Part shown: positions 9,247 to 19,430 of the stretch, piece by piece
How the letters are laid out: each line of letters begins with the position of its first letter
How positions within the stretch are numbered: position 1 is the first letter of the stretch
NCBI GenBank assembly: GCA_937926975.1
Contig: CALBCJ010000005.1
Coordinates: 1 to 64,000 of the forward strand
Direction of reading: 5' to 3'
DNA length: 64,000 bases
Source: an uncultured Propionibacteriaceae bacterium
GTDB taxonomy: Bacteria; Actinomycetota; Actinomycetes; Propionibacteriales; Propionibacteriaceae
Made by a program: the position numbers and the translations under genes
The notes under the pieces: generated by a model
The model's input: the letters and a program-made list of their open reading frames with translations, nothing else
What the model was told of the DNA's origin: nothing
The model's database searches: none

Positions 9247-9252
9247 CCCGCC

Positions 9253-9292
9253 GTACCGGATCGGTACCCGAGGGGTGCTGGTGAGTTAGGGT
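9253..9292 (+). promoter_or_regulatory. Putative pyrG promoter with inverted repeat
   Basis: Inverted repeat GTACCG-GAT-CGGTAC (9253-9267) followed by TAGGGT (9287-9292), which sits 8 nt before the pyrG GTG. The -10 assignment is by analogy with other starts in the window. The role of the repeat is a guess. Confidence 0.45.
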
Positions 9293-9300
9293 GAAGGCCC

Positions 9301-10961
<1,661 letters not shown>

Positions 10962-10962
<1 letters not shown>

Positions 10963-11627
10963 TGAGTCTTCCGGGAGTGGACCTGGCGCCTGAGGACCTC
11001 GCCGACGTCGCGCTGGCCTGGCCAGCGGAACGGGTCGCGACCTGCCCAGGACGGGTGAGTGACTTCGTCACCGACGAGGTCCAGACCCCAGCAGGGGAGA
11101 CGATCCGGCGCGAGTACCTGGTGCACCCGGGGGCGGTGGCAGTGATCGCGCTCGACGACCGGGGACGGGTAGCGGTGGTGGACCAGTACCGGCACCCGGC
11201 CGGGTTCCGGCTGGTCGAGCCGCCAGCAGGGCTGCTGGATGTGGCCGACGAAGACTGCCTGGTCGCCGCGCAGCGAGAGCTCGCCGAGGAGGCCGGGCTG
11301 GCCGCCGCGGACTGGCGGGTCCTGGTCGACCTGTTCACCTCACCGGGCTGCAGCACCGAGTCGATCCGGGTCTTCCTCGCCCGCGGGCTCAGCCCGGTGC
11401 CAGCCCCTGAGGGATTCCAGCGGGAGGCGGAAGAGGCCCAGATGAGCCTGGGGTGGGCTCGGCTGGAGGACCTCGTCGCTGCGGTCTTCGCCGGACGGGT
11501 CCAGAGTCCCACCCTGGTGAGCGGGGTTCTTGCCCTGTACGGGGTCCAGCTCGGGGGAGTGGTTGGCGGTCTGCGCCAGGCCAGCGCGGACTGGCCAGCG
11601 CGGCGCAGCCCCCGCACCACGGCCTGA
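10962..11627 (+). CDS. Nudix hydrolase, ADP-ribose pyrophosphatase type
   Basis: A 221-aa protein with a Nudix box in VAAQRELAEEAGL preceded by EPPAGLLD, the usual arrangement for actinobacterial ADP-ribose diphosphatases (Rv1700-like) that cleave ADP-ribose to AMP and ribose 5-phosphate. It follows pyrG with a 1-nt overlap, the same pairing as in mycobacteria. The C-terminal ~20 residues are basic and probably disordered. Confidence 0.88.
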
Positions 11628-11640
11628 GCCTTGGCGCTGC

Positions 11641-11667
11641 CAGGTTGTTATGCTCTCAGGTTGTTAT
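11641..11667. repeat. 11-nt direct repeat upstream of surface-protein gene
   Basis: CAGGTTGTTAT occurs at 11641-11651 and again at 11657-11667 (16-nt period), about 80-100 nt before the start of the surface-protein gene. The second copy includes TTGTTA, which could serve as a -35 box. It may be a tandem binding site for a regulator; no further support. Confidence 0.4.
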
Positions 11668-11747
11668 TGAGTGGCCGGTGGGACTACGTTGGCTCTTGCA
11701 GTGCCTTGGGGGGCACTCCCGTACAAACGACCAGTCTTGGGGGAAGA

Positions 11748-14504
11748 GTGTTGACTCGCAGGATCCCGCACCACGCGATGCGGGCATTGGTTCTGGTAAC
11801 GGGCCTGGTGCTAGGGGTGGTCGCGTTCGCGATGCCGGTGCCAGCTCGTGCCGCGGAGGTGCCGGGCGCCTTCAAGAACATCAAGGTGACGGCGGCCTCC
11901 GGTAGCGGGCCGATCTACCCGTGGGAACAGGTTCGGGTAACCGCTGACTGGACTGTCCCGGACCGGACCCCGGCGGGCAGCACCTTCACGATGGCCTGGC
12001 CGACCGACAAGATGAAGGGCAACACCGGTTCCCTGGCTCTCAAGAACCCCGACGGTGACGTCGTGGCCAACTGCACGCTGTCGGCCGGTGGTGTGTCGTG
12101 CACCTTGACCGACTTCGTGGCCACCCACCCGTTCGACATCGGCGGCAAGGTCTGGTTCGCGCTGAACCAGGTGAACGCCGAGGAGCGGTCTACTGTCGAG
12201 GTCCCGTTCACGATCGGGCGGGAGACGGTCAAGATCACGTACAAGACCGATGGCTCTGTGCCCTTCGAGGGGCTGCAGCTGTGGAAGGACGGCGGGGTCT
12301 ACCCCGGCGGCGCTGACTGGTACCTCTACTTCCCCGGGGGCACCACCGGTCAGAGCCAGGACTACCACAACGTCGTCGTGGACGACACGGTCGGCGCCGG
12401 CCAGTCGATCGTCCCCGGGAGCTTCGTGCTCCAGCACGCCACCCGCCTGGACCCTCCCGGCGCCTGGCCGGTCTGGGAGGATGCGCCCTCCTCGCTGTTC
12501 ACCGTGAACCTGGACCAGGCCCGCAAGAGCTTCCAGTTCAAGGCCCCGCTGCTCGCCAAGGGCGGCTGGTGGCGGCTCACCTACAAGGTGACCGTGATGG
12601 ACGGGTACGCCGGTGACATCACCAACACCATGACCGCCAAGTGGGACGGTCGGCAGTCGCAGACCGTCTCGCGCACTGAGTCCTACTTCAACAACGGCGG
12701 TAGCGGCGCGGGCACCATGAAGGCTGTCTCCGTGGGTGACACGGTCTGGTTCGACAGCAACCGCAACGGCCTGCAGGACGAGGGCGCCGGCTCCGGCATC
12801 TCGGGCGCCGTGCTGACTCTGACCGGTCCCGACGGGCAGCCGGTGACGAACATCTTCGGCAAGCCGGTGGCCCCGATCACCACAGGCCCGACGGGTACCT
12901 ACCTCTTCGAGAACCTGCCTCTGCTGCCTGCTGGCCAGCACTACACCGTCAGCGTCAAGGCTCCAGACGGGTACGTCCCGACCACCGAGCACGTCGGCAG
13001 TGACCGGGAGAAGGACTCCTCGACCGGGTCGGCCACCTCGACGGACCTCACCACCAACGGCGCCAAGGACCTGTCGCTGGACTTCGGGTTCGTCAAGGAG
13101 CCGATCAACCTGGTCCTGGCCAAGAGCGTTGATGCCAGCGGTCCGGTGAAGACCGGTGACCAGGTCACCTACACCCTGCAGCCGTCGAATGACAGCAAGC
13201 AGGAGGCCATGAAGGGCTGGTCGGTGACCGACCTGCTGCCGGCTGGGACCCAGATCGTGTCGATGTCGGGCGATGGCTACACCTGCGACATCACCACGGC
13301 CCCGACCAAGCCGGTCTGCACCTCGAACGTGCCGCTGGCGGCGGGCGCCAAGGCTGCCCCGATCACGGCGGTCGTCAAGGTGGTTGCCACCTCCGGCAGC
13401 CTGAAGAACGTCGCCTACGTGGCCCCGGCCCCCGGTGACGTGCCAGAGACCAACCCGCTGGACGTTCCTACCCTGGACACCGACACCGCGACCTCGCGTA
13501 CTGACAACGACGCGCAGGCCACCATCAACGTCGCTGAGACCCCGGTCTCGATCGGTGACTACGTCTGGTGGGACGCCAACCGGGACGGGATCCAGCAGCC
13601 GGGCGAGAAGCCGGCCAGTGGGGTCACGGTGACCCTGGAGGATGCCAGCGGCAAGACCGTCCAGACCACGAAGACCAACGAGTCGGGGTACTACTCCTTC
13701 ACCGGTCTGAAGCCGGGCACCGACTACGTGCTGGCCTTCCAGAAGCCGGATGGCGCGACCCTCACCATCGACAACGCCGGTGGCGACGACGCGGCTGACT
13801 CCGACGTTCCGGCCAACGGCCGGGTGGCGGTGAAGACCCCGGTGACGGGCACGAACGACGCAGCGCCGGGCAAGACGGACCTGCCGACGCTCGACGCCGG
13901 TCTGGTGCAGATCAACCTGACCCTGTCGAAGAAGCTCATCACCAACGCGCCGTACACCACGGCCACCCAGGTCTCGTTCCTGCTGGTTCCCCACAACGTG
14001 GGGCCGTCGGACGCGATCGCCGGCTGGTCGGTGACCGATATTCCGCAGGCGGGGCTGACGCTGGTGAGCATCTCGGGTGAGGGCTACAGCTGCACCGGCC
14101 TGACCTGCACCTCGTCGCAGGCGCTGGCCGCTGGGGCGGACGGGAAGCCGATCGTGGCGACCTTCCAGCTGCCGAGCACGACGACCTACCCGGTCACGTA
14201 CCGCAACGTCGCCTACGTCTCCCCGGCCAAGGGCGAGACCCCGGAGACGAACCCGCTGGTGGTCCCGACCATCGACACCGACACGGCGAAGTCCGCTACG
14301 GACAACGACAGTGAGGCGTCGCTGACCCTGACCAACTACGGCGAGGTCGCCCCCCCGTCGCAGCCCAACGACCCCAGCGATCCGGCCCCGCTGCCCAACA
14401 CGGGTTCCGACATGCCGCTGGGCGCGCTGGTGGGAGGTCTCCTGGCTGTGATCGGCGGTGGCGCCCTGGTTCTCCAGAGCGTGCGTCGCCGGGCCCAGCA
14501 GTAG
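11748..14504 (+). CDS. LPXTG-anchored surface protein with SdrD B-type and DUF11-type modules
   Basis: A 918-aa exported protein. Signal peptide 1-35 (RR, hydrophobic core, cleavage after PVPARA). An N-terminal adhesin-like region spans ~36-320. Then come two alternating modules: a Ca-binding SdrD B-like domain (~327-430, TVWFDSNRNGLQDEG) with a DUF11-like domain (~450-560), repeated at ~600-705 (YVWWDANRDGIQQPG) and ~720-830. A Pro-rich linker leads to sortase signal LPNTG (882-886), a membrane helix and RRRAQQ. GTG 11748 follows gggggaag; the adjacent TTG 11751 or ATG 11778 are alternatives. It lies between Nudix and xerD, in an otherwise housekeeping block. No sortase gene is in the window. 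Confidence 0.92.
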   Translation: MLTRRIPHHAMRALVLVTGLVLGVVAFAMPVPARAAEVPGAFKNIKVTAASGSGPIYPWEQVRVTADWTVPDRTPAGSTFTMAWPTDKMKGNTGSLALKNPDGDVVANCTLSAGGVSCTLTDFVATHPFDIGGKVWFALNQVNAEERSTVEVPFTIGRETVKITYKTDGSVPFEGLQLWKDGGVYPGGADWYLYFPGGTTGQSQDYHNVVVDDTVGAGQSIVPGSFVLQHATRLDPPGAWPVWEDAPSSLFTVNLDQARKSFQFKAPLLAKGGWWRLTYKVTVMDGYAGDITNTMTAKWDGRQSQTVSRTESYFNNGGSGAGTMKAVSVGDTVWFDSNRNGLQDEGAGSGISGAVLTLTGPDGQPVTNIFGKPVAPITTGPTGTYLFENLPLLPAGQHYTVSVKAPDGYVPTTEHVGSDREKDSSTGSATSTDLTTNGAKDLSLDFGFVKEPINLVLAKSVDASGPVKTGDQVTYTLQPSNDSKQEAMKGWSVTDLLPAGTQIVSMSGDGYTCDITTAPTKPVCTSNVPLAAGAKAAPITAVVKVVATSGSLKNVAYVAPAPGDVPETNPLDVPTLDTDTATSRTDNDAQATINVAETPVSIGDYVWWDANRDGIQQPGEKPASGVTVTLEDASGKTVQTTKTNESGYYSFTGLKPGTDYVLAFQKPDGATLTIDNAGGDDAADSDVPANGRVAVKTPVTGTNDAAPGKTDLPTLDAGLVQINLTLSKKLITNAPYTTATQVSFLLVPHNVGPSDAIAGWSVTDIPQAGLTLVSISGEGYSCTGLTCTSSQALAAGADGKPIVATFQLPSTTTYPVTYRNVAYVSPAKGETPETNPLVVPTIDTDTAKSATDNDSEASLTLTNYGEVAPPSQPNDPSDPAPLPNTGSDMPLGALVGGLLAVIGGGALVLQSVRRRAQQ

Positions 14505-14521
14505 TCCGGTCCTAACGAGCA

Positions 14522-14556
14522 CGAGCGCCGCCTCCCATACCGGGAGGCGGCGCTCG
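14522..14556 (+). terminator. Terminator of surface-protein gene
   Basis: Perfect 15-bp stem (cgagcgccgcctccc pairing with gggaggcggcgctcg) around a 5-nt loop, 17 nt after the stop codon, followed by cgtcttctg. Confidence 0.88.
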
Positions 14557-15042
14557 CGTCTTCTGAGCGGGCAGCCTGGCTCATCAGGCCAGGGTGGGCG
14601 CAGCCAGTGCCGAGGTGTGCCAGGTCGCTGCCCAGGCGTGGCGGGCGGCGAAGACCGTCGGCGGAGGACAGGTCTAGCCCTCCAGGCCCGTCGAGAGCAG
14701 AGCCGGAGCAAGTGGCCCAGCTAGGGTGACCCTGTCGATGTGCGAGAGGTAGTGCTCCTGCTGACCGTCACCAGCCAGTCTGTGACCTTCTGGTGGGGAC
14801 CTCCTGGTGGGGCAGGTCCTCGGCTTCCGGCACCCAGGCTCGCTCGCCCGACGGCAGCGGTCGCCAGGCCGCTGCCTGGCGGGCCCCCGGACCGGGACCC
14901 GGCCTGGGTCGACGGCCGGGTCCCGGTCGGCCAGCTGCAGCAGCCGGACCGCGCCGACGGACAGATGCCGGTAGCGGCTAGGTCTTTGGGCTCTCGATGC
15001 TGCTGGTCATGACCTCGTCCGGGACCACAGGCCGTCGGGGGA
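14557..15042. other. Non-coding stretch between convergent genes
   Basis: 486 bp without a convincing gene. Short open frames exist, but they lack homology-like features, ribosome sites or codon structure. The only notable element is a long inverted repeat at 14890-14928. Confidence 0.6.
14890..14928 (-). terminator. Long hairpin, possible terminator of the S49 peptidase gene
   Basis: Perfect 15-bp inverted repeat gaccgggacccggcc / ggccgggtcccggtc with a 9-nt loop, 115 nt beyond the stop of the minus-strand peptidase gene. No T-run follows, so the terminator role is inferred from stem strength and position. Confidence 0.5.
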
Positions 15043-16332
15043 TCAGCCGCAGATGGTCCGGGGGTTGCCGTGGTACGCCAGAACCACGGGGGCCCCGGTG
15101 CAGATCACGCTGGTGGCCACCGGGGGCTGCCCGTTGGCCGGCTGGGCGGCCGGCACCTGCCCGTACACCCTCTTCTCGGCTCCCAGCAGCGAGGCCATGA
15201 GGCTGGGGTTGGTGGGAGTGATCACCTTGGTGGACTTCGGGTCCAGACCAGCCAGCTGGGCCGCGTCAGCGAAGGCCTGAGACCGGCCCATCATCTCGTC
15301 AATGAGCTTGTTCTCCTTGGCAGTACGGGCGTCGTAGAGGTGGGCCCCCAGCTGGGTCTTGATGGTCTCAGCGGGGATCTTGCGGCCCTGGGCCACCCAG
15401 TTCACAAACTGCTCGTACTCGTTGGCCAGGCCGTTCACCCAGATCGCCTTCTCCTCGGGCGTCATGTCGCGGTAGGGAGACCCGAAGTCCTTACCCGTGC
15501 CCTGGGTGAGGTACTCATAGGTGATCCCGCCGGTGGTGGTGACCCCGCTGGTGAGCAGGGTGCCCGAGGTGGCGGTGACGTCCTTGTACCGCGCGAACGG
15601 CCCGGAGACCACACCGATGCTTCCGATCATGGTGCCGTGGTCGGCGGTGATCCGGTCGGCGCTGGCCATGGCGTACACACCGCCAGAAGCGGACGTCCCC
15701 TCAACATAGGCATAGACCTTCTGGCCGGTGCGCTCCCGGTACCGGTTGGCGGCCTCGGCGATCGCCCGGGAACCGTTGATGGTGCCGCCGGGGGTGTTCA
15801 TCAGCAGCAGCAGCCCACCTGCGTCGGACGGCTTCAGCTGGTCGATCAGGTCAGCCACTTCGTAGCCGTTCGTGCCACCGGTCAGCGTCAGGCCCTCGCT
15901 GGCGGAGGCCTGGATGGTCCCCGTGACCTGGATCGCGTACAGGGTCCCCTTCGCCGTCGTCGGCCCCCAGAGCACCCGGGTAGGAACGCTCGACGCCTGC
16001 TGCTGGCCGCTTCCGGCCAGAGCGGTCATGCCGACCAGGGCCAGGACGGAGAGGAGCGACACCGCCAGGAGAACGGCTCCGACGCCCAGGGCTGCCCCCA
16101 TCCCGGCACCAAAGCCTCGCCGGAAGCCTCCGGGCTGCTGGGAACGTGGTGGGCCGGCCGGAGCTGGGCCGGAGGCTGACCTGGCGGGGGTCGGTGGGCC
16201 AGCCGGTGTGGTCGCCGGGACCGGCCTGGGCGGGACAGGGGCACCGCCGGTGGCAGGGCGCGGCGCCCCGGCTGAGGAGCCACGCGAGGCGGGGCCCGGC
16301 GAGGACTGCGGGGTGGTGGGCGGGTTGGTCAT
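15043..16332 (-). CDS. S49 family (SppA-like) membrane-anchored peptidase
   Basis: A 429-aa protein: a Pro/Ala-rich cytoplasmic N-terminus (1-75), one membrane helix (~78-106), then an extracytoplasmic ClpP-crotonase fold. The conserved NTPGG (179-183) and EGTSASGGVYAMASADRI place the catalytic Ser near 216. GTMIGSIGVVSG is the family signature after it. S49 peptidases degrade signal peptides or shed membrane proteins. ATG 16332 is preceded by a strong ribosome site (aggaggaacc). It is divergent from xerD across 61 bp. Confidence 0.88.
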   Translation of the reverse strand: MTNPPTTPQSSPGPASRGSSAGAPRPATGGAPVPPRPVPATTPAGPPTPARSASGPAPAGPPRSQQPGGFRRGFGAGMGAALGVGAVLLAVSLLSVLALVGMTALAGSGQQQASSVPTRVLWGPTTAKGTLYAIQVTGTIQASASEGLTLTGGTNGYEVADLIDQLKPSDAGGLLLLMNTPGGTINGSRAIAEAANRYRERTGQKVYAYVEGTSASGGVYAMASADRITADHGTMIGSIGVVSGPFARYKDVTATSGTLLTSGVTTTGGITYEYLTQGTGKDFGSPYRDMTPEEKAIWVNGLANEYEQFVNWVAQGRKIPAETIKTQLGAHLYDARTAKENKLIDEMMGRSQAFADAAQLAGLDPKSTKVITPTNPSLMASLLGAEKRVYGQVPAAQPANGQPPVATSVICTGAPVVLAYHGNPRTICG

Positions 16333-16393
16333 GGTTCCTCCTGCGTCGACGTGCTTGCGACCCTATCCCGGCTGGTGGTGGCACCATGGTCGG

Positions 16394-17371
16394 GTGGCCG
16401 ACCTGCTGGACCGGGAGCTGGAGGCCTACCTGGCTCACCTGCGGGTGGAGCGGGGACTGTCGGCAAACACCATCAGCAGCTACCGCGGGGACCTGACTCG
16501 CTACCTCGAGCACCTGCGCGCCTGCGGAGTCACAGCTCCGCGGCAGATCACCGCAGAGCAGGCCCAGCAGCTCGCGACCGAGCTGCGCCAGGGCAGCGGC
16601 GGACGGCCGGGGCTGGCTCCGGCCAGCGTGGCCCGGATGCTGGCCGCGGTCCGGGGGCTGCACCGGTTCTGGCTCAGCGAGTCGGTGGTGACCCACGACG
16701 TCACCACCCAGCTGGAGCCGCCGCGGACCGGGCGGCGGCTGCCGAAGGCGCTCACGGTCGACCAGGTGACCCGGCTAGTGGCTGCGGCCGGTGGGGACCT
16801 GCTGGCCCCGCGGACCAGGGCCCAGCTGCGCGACGGGGCGCTCGTCGAGCTGCTGTACGGGACCGGTGGGCGGATCTCGGAGGTGGTGGCGCTGGACGTC
16901 GACGACCTGACCCGCGCCCTCGCGGACCCAGACGCCGGGCTGCGGCTGATCGGCAAGGGCGACAAGGAGCGGCTGGTCCCGCTCGGTCAGTACGCCCGGG
17001 CCGCGGTCGAGGCCTGGCTAGTCCAGGGACGGCCTGTCCTGGCCGCCCGAGGGGGTGCGACCCCAGCCCTCCTGCTGAACGAGCGGGGTGGCCGGCTCAG
17101 CCGGCAGAGCGCGTTCAACCGGGTCCGGGCCGCCGCGCTCCGGGCCGGGATCGAGACGGAGGTCTCGCCGCACACCCTGCGGCACTCGTACGCCACGCAC
17201 CTGCTCGACGGGGGAGCCGACATCAGAGTGGTGCAAGAGCTGCTGGGGCACGCCTCGGTGACGACCACCCAGATCTACACTCTGGTCACCGTCGACCACA
17301 TCCGAGACGTGTACCTGACGGCTCACCCCCGGGCTCGGGACGAGGGCAGATCCGCCCCCGGGGCGACGTAA
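16394..17371 (+). CDS. xerD: Site-specific tyrosine recombinase XerD
   Basis: A 325-aa tyrosine recombinase. It has an N-terminal SAM-like core-binding domain (AYLAHLRVERGLSANTISSY) and a catalytic domain with Arg160 (GTGGRISE), HTLRH (260-264), LLGHASVTTTQIY and nucleophile Tyr295. Length and the Nudix/parA neighbourhood match XerD, which resolves chromosome dimers at dif with XerC. GTG 16394 begins right at the conserved N-terminus (ADLLDRELEAYLAHL), although no clear ribosome site precedes it. Confidence 0.93.
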   Translation: MADLLDRELEAYLAHLRVERGLSANTISSYRGDLTRYLEHLRACGVTAPRQITAEQAQQLATELRQGSGGRPGLAPASVARMLAAVRGLHRFWLSESVVTHDVTTQLEPPRTGRRLPKALTVDQVTRLVAAAGGDLLAPRTRAQLRDGALVELLYGTGGRISEVVALDVDDLTRALADPDAGLRLIGKGDKERLVPLGQYARAAVEAWLVQGRPVLAARGGATPALLLNERGGRLSRQSAFNRVRAAALRAGIETEVSPHTLRHSYATHLLDGGADIRVVQELLGHASVTTTQIYTLVTVDHIRDVYLTAHPRARDEGRSAPGAT

Positions 17372-17429
17372 TGGTCCTGGTCCGGGTAGCCTGCGGCCAA
17401 GCGAACGTATCTGTACGCAAGGAGTAGGC

Positions 17430-18326
17430 GTGCTCAGTGACACCACTCAGGGGGCGCTCGTCGAGGAGACGACCGCGGTCGGTGACATCGGGCCCACCGG
17501 GCGTCCCTGGCCGTTCCTACCACCCCCTCGGCCACCGCGTCGCGACCCTGGCAAGGCCGTCGTGATGGCAATGTGCAACCAGAAGGGCGGGGTCGGGAAG
17601 ACCACGACCACGATCAACCTGGGCGCGGCGCTGGCCGAGACCGGCCGCCGCGTGCTGCTGGTGGACTTTGACCCGCAGGGCTCGGCCTCGGTTGGCCTGG
17701 GGGTGAACCCCCACACCCTGGAGCGCAGCATCTACAACCTTCTGCTCAGCCGGCGGATGGACGCTGCGGACGTGATCTTGCAGTCGAAGGTCCCCGGTCT
17801 CGAGATCCTGCCGGCCAACATCGACCTGTCCGCGGCCGAGGTGCAGCTGGTCAGCGAGGTAGCCCGTGAGCAGACCCTGAAGCGGGTGCTGGACCCGTTG
17901 CGTGACCAGTACCACGTGATTCTGATTGACTGTGCGCCTTCCCTGGGGCTGCTCACGATCAACGCCCTCACGGCAGCCACTCAGGTGATCACCCCGCTGG
18001 AGTGCGAGTTCTTCGCACTGCGGGGGATCGCGCTGCTGACCGACACCATTGAGAAGGTGCAGGACCGGCTCAACGAGGACCTGGAGCTGCTCGGCATTGT
18101 CGGCACCATGTACGACGCCCGTACCCTGCACAGCCGGGAAGTGCTGGACCGGGTGGTGCAGGCCTTCGGGGACACGGTCTTCCACACCGTCATCCGGCGC
18201 ACGATCAAGTTCCCCGAGACTACCGTGGCCGGCGAGCCAATCACCACCTACGCTCCTTCCTCGAGCGGCGCCGAGCAGTACCGGACCCTCGCTCAAGAGG
18301 TGCTGGTGAGATGCCCCGACGCGTAA
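17430..18326 (+). CDS. ParA family ATPase (chromosome segregation type)
   Basis: A 298-aa protein: a ~40-residue Pro-rich leader, then deviant Walker A KGGVGKT (52-58), VDFDPQGSAS, DCAPSLGLLTINAL and ECEFFALRG, all hallmarks of Soj/ParA. It is the second ParA paralogue of actinobacteria linked to scpAB (Rv1708-like), not the one next to parB at the origin. GTG 17430 follows aaggag. A small gene overlaps its 3' end by 16 nt, then scpA and scpB, suggesting a joint role in chromosome organisation. Confidence 0.92.
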   Translation: MLSDTTQGALVEETTAVGDIGPTGRPWPFLPPPRPPRRDPGKAVVMAMCNQKGGVGKTTTTINLGAALAETGRRVLLVDFDPQGSASVGLGVNPHTLERSIYNLLLSRRMDAADVILQSKVPGLEILPANIDLSAAEVQLVSEVAREQTLKRVLDPLRDQYHVILIDCAPSLGLLTINALTAATQVITPLECEFFALRGIALLTDTIEKVQDRLNEDLELLGIVGTMYDARTLHSREVLDRVVQAFGDTVFHTVIRRTIKFPETTVAGEPITTYAPSSSGAEQYRTLAQEVLVRCPDA

Positions 18327-18607
18327 GGCTGCCGGGCGCGAGTGAGCTGTTCCGGGCGACCCAGCCGGGACCCAGCACCGATCCGGAGCCGGGCAGCGCC
18401 TCGGGGCGGGTGAAGCACGACGAGAAGATCACGGTGTACGTCTCAGGTGACGAGCTGCTGGCCCTAGAGCAGGCGAGGCTGGCGCTGCGGGCCCAGGGGG
18501 TTGCCGTCGACCGAGGCCGGCTGGTCCGGGCGGCGATTGCGTCAGCACTGGCAGACCTGGAGTCGAACGGGGACCAGGCCGACGTGCTCAGGCGGCTCGG
18601 CGTCTGA
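18311..18607 (+). CDS. Small protein with ribbon-helix-helix-like C-terminus
   Basis: A 98-aa protein. Residues 1-35 are basic/Pro-rich. From ~37 the pattern is a short beta strand (KITVYVS), then a helix (ELLALEQARLALRAQG) and a second helix (RGRLVRAAIASALADL), the layout of a ribbon-helix-helix DNA-binding dimer. It overlaps the end of parA by 16 nt and ends 1 nt before scpA, so it is co-translated with both. It could be a DNA-binding partner of the ParA; that is inference. Confidence 0.8.
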   Translation: MPRRVRLPGASELFRATQPGPSTDPEPGSASGRVKHDEKITVYVSGDELLALEQARLALRAQGVAVDRGRLVRAAIASALADLESNGDQADVLRRLGV

Positions 18608-18608
18608 G

Positions 18609-19430
18609 GTGTCAGCAGCGGCCCCTGAGCAGTTCTCGGTCCACCTCGACAACTTCGAGGGGCCGTTCGACCTGCTGCTCCAGCTGATCAGCAAGCACCG
18701 CCTGGACGTCACCGAGATCGCCCTGGCCCAGGTGACCGACGAGTTCATCGGCTACATCCGGGCGCAGGGAGCAACCTGGGACCTCGACCAGGCGAGCTCC
18801 TTCCTGGTGGTGGCATCGACGCTGCTGGACCTGAAGACCGCCCGGCTGCTGCCGCACGGCGAGGTAGACGACGAGGACGACCTAGCCCTGCTGGAGTCCC
18901 GAGACCTGCTCTTTGCCCGGCTGCTGCAGTACCGGGCCTTCAAGCAGGTGGCGGCCTGGATCGAGACCACCCTGGCCACCGAGGGGCTCCGCTTCGTCCG
19001 CCCGGGTGGCCTGGAGCCCCAGTACGCGGCGCTGCTGCCCGACGTCGATCTGGGCCTGTCACCCGACGAGCTGGCAGCCCTGGCCGCCCGGGCCATGGAG
19101 CCGCGGGCAGTCCCGCAGGTCTCAGTGGCCCACATCCACCAGGTCCGGGTGAGCGTGGCCGACCAGGCGGTGCTGGTGGCGCAACGGCTGCGTCGGCTGG
19201 GGTCGGCGACCTTCCGAGCCCTGGTCGCCGACGCCGGGGACCGGCTGACGACCGTGGCCCGCTTCCTGGCCCTGCTGGAGCTGTTCCGCAGCGCATCGGT
19301 GGCGTTTGAGCAGATGGCTCCCCTGGGAGAGCTGGTGATCCGCTGGACCGGGACCGAGTCGGGCGAGGTCGAGGTGACCGACGAGTTCGATGCCCGCCGC
19401 AACGACGACGAGGAGGAGACGAGTGAGTGA
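18609..19430 (+). CDS. scpA: Segregation and condensation protein A
   Basis: A 273-aa kleisin of the SMC-ScpAB condensin. The N-terminal motif FSVHLDNFEGPFDLLLQLISKHRLDVTEIALAQVTDEFI is nearly invariant in ScpA. The C-terminal winged helix binds the SMC head. GTG 18609 starts 1 nt after the previous stop and yields MSAAAPEQFSVHLDNF. The 3' end overlaps scpB by 8 nt. Confidence 0.95.
   Translation: MSAAAPEQFSVHLDNFEGPFDLLLQLISKHRLDVTEIALAQVTDEFIGYIRAQGATWDLDQASSFLVVASTLLDLKTARLLPHGEVDDEDDLALLESRDLLFARLLQYRAFKQVAAWIETTLATEGLRFVRPGGLEPQYAALLPDVDLGLSPDELAALAARAMEPRAVPQVSVAHIHQVRVSVADQAVLVAQRLRRLGSATFRALVADAGDRLTTVARFLALLELFRSASVAFEQMAPLGELVIRWTGTESGEVEVTDEFDARRNDDEEETSE

Noticed and set aside
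11811..14711. A 966-aa open frame on the minus strand opposite the surface protein
   Set aside because: Arg/Val/Gly-rich antisense shadow typical of high-GC coding DNA. The plus strand encodes clear domains, a signal peptide and LPNTG.
14740..15012. A 90-aa plus-strand open frame in the gap after the surface protein
   Set aside because: No ribosome site, Pro/Arg/Gly-rich random composition, and it runs through a strong inverted repeat.
16333..16393. A dif site next to xerD
   Set aside because: No 28-bp XerC/XerD-type imperfect palindrome with a 6-bp centre is visible in the short intergenic region.
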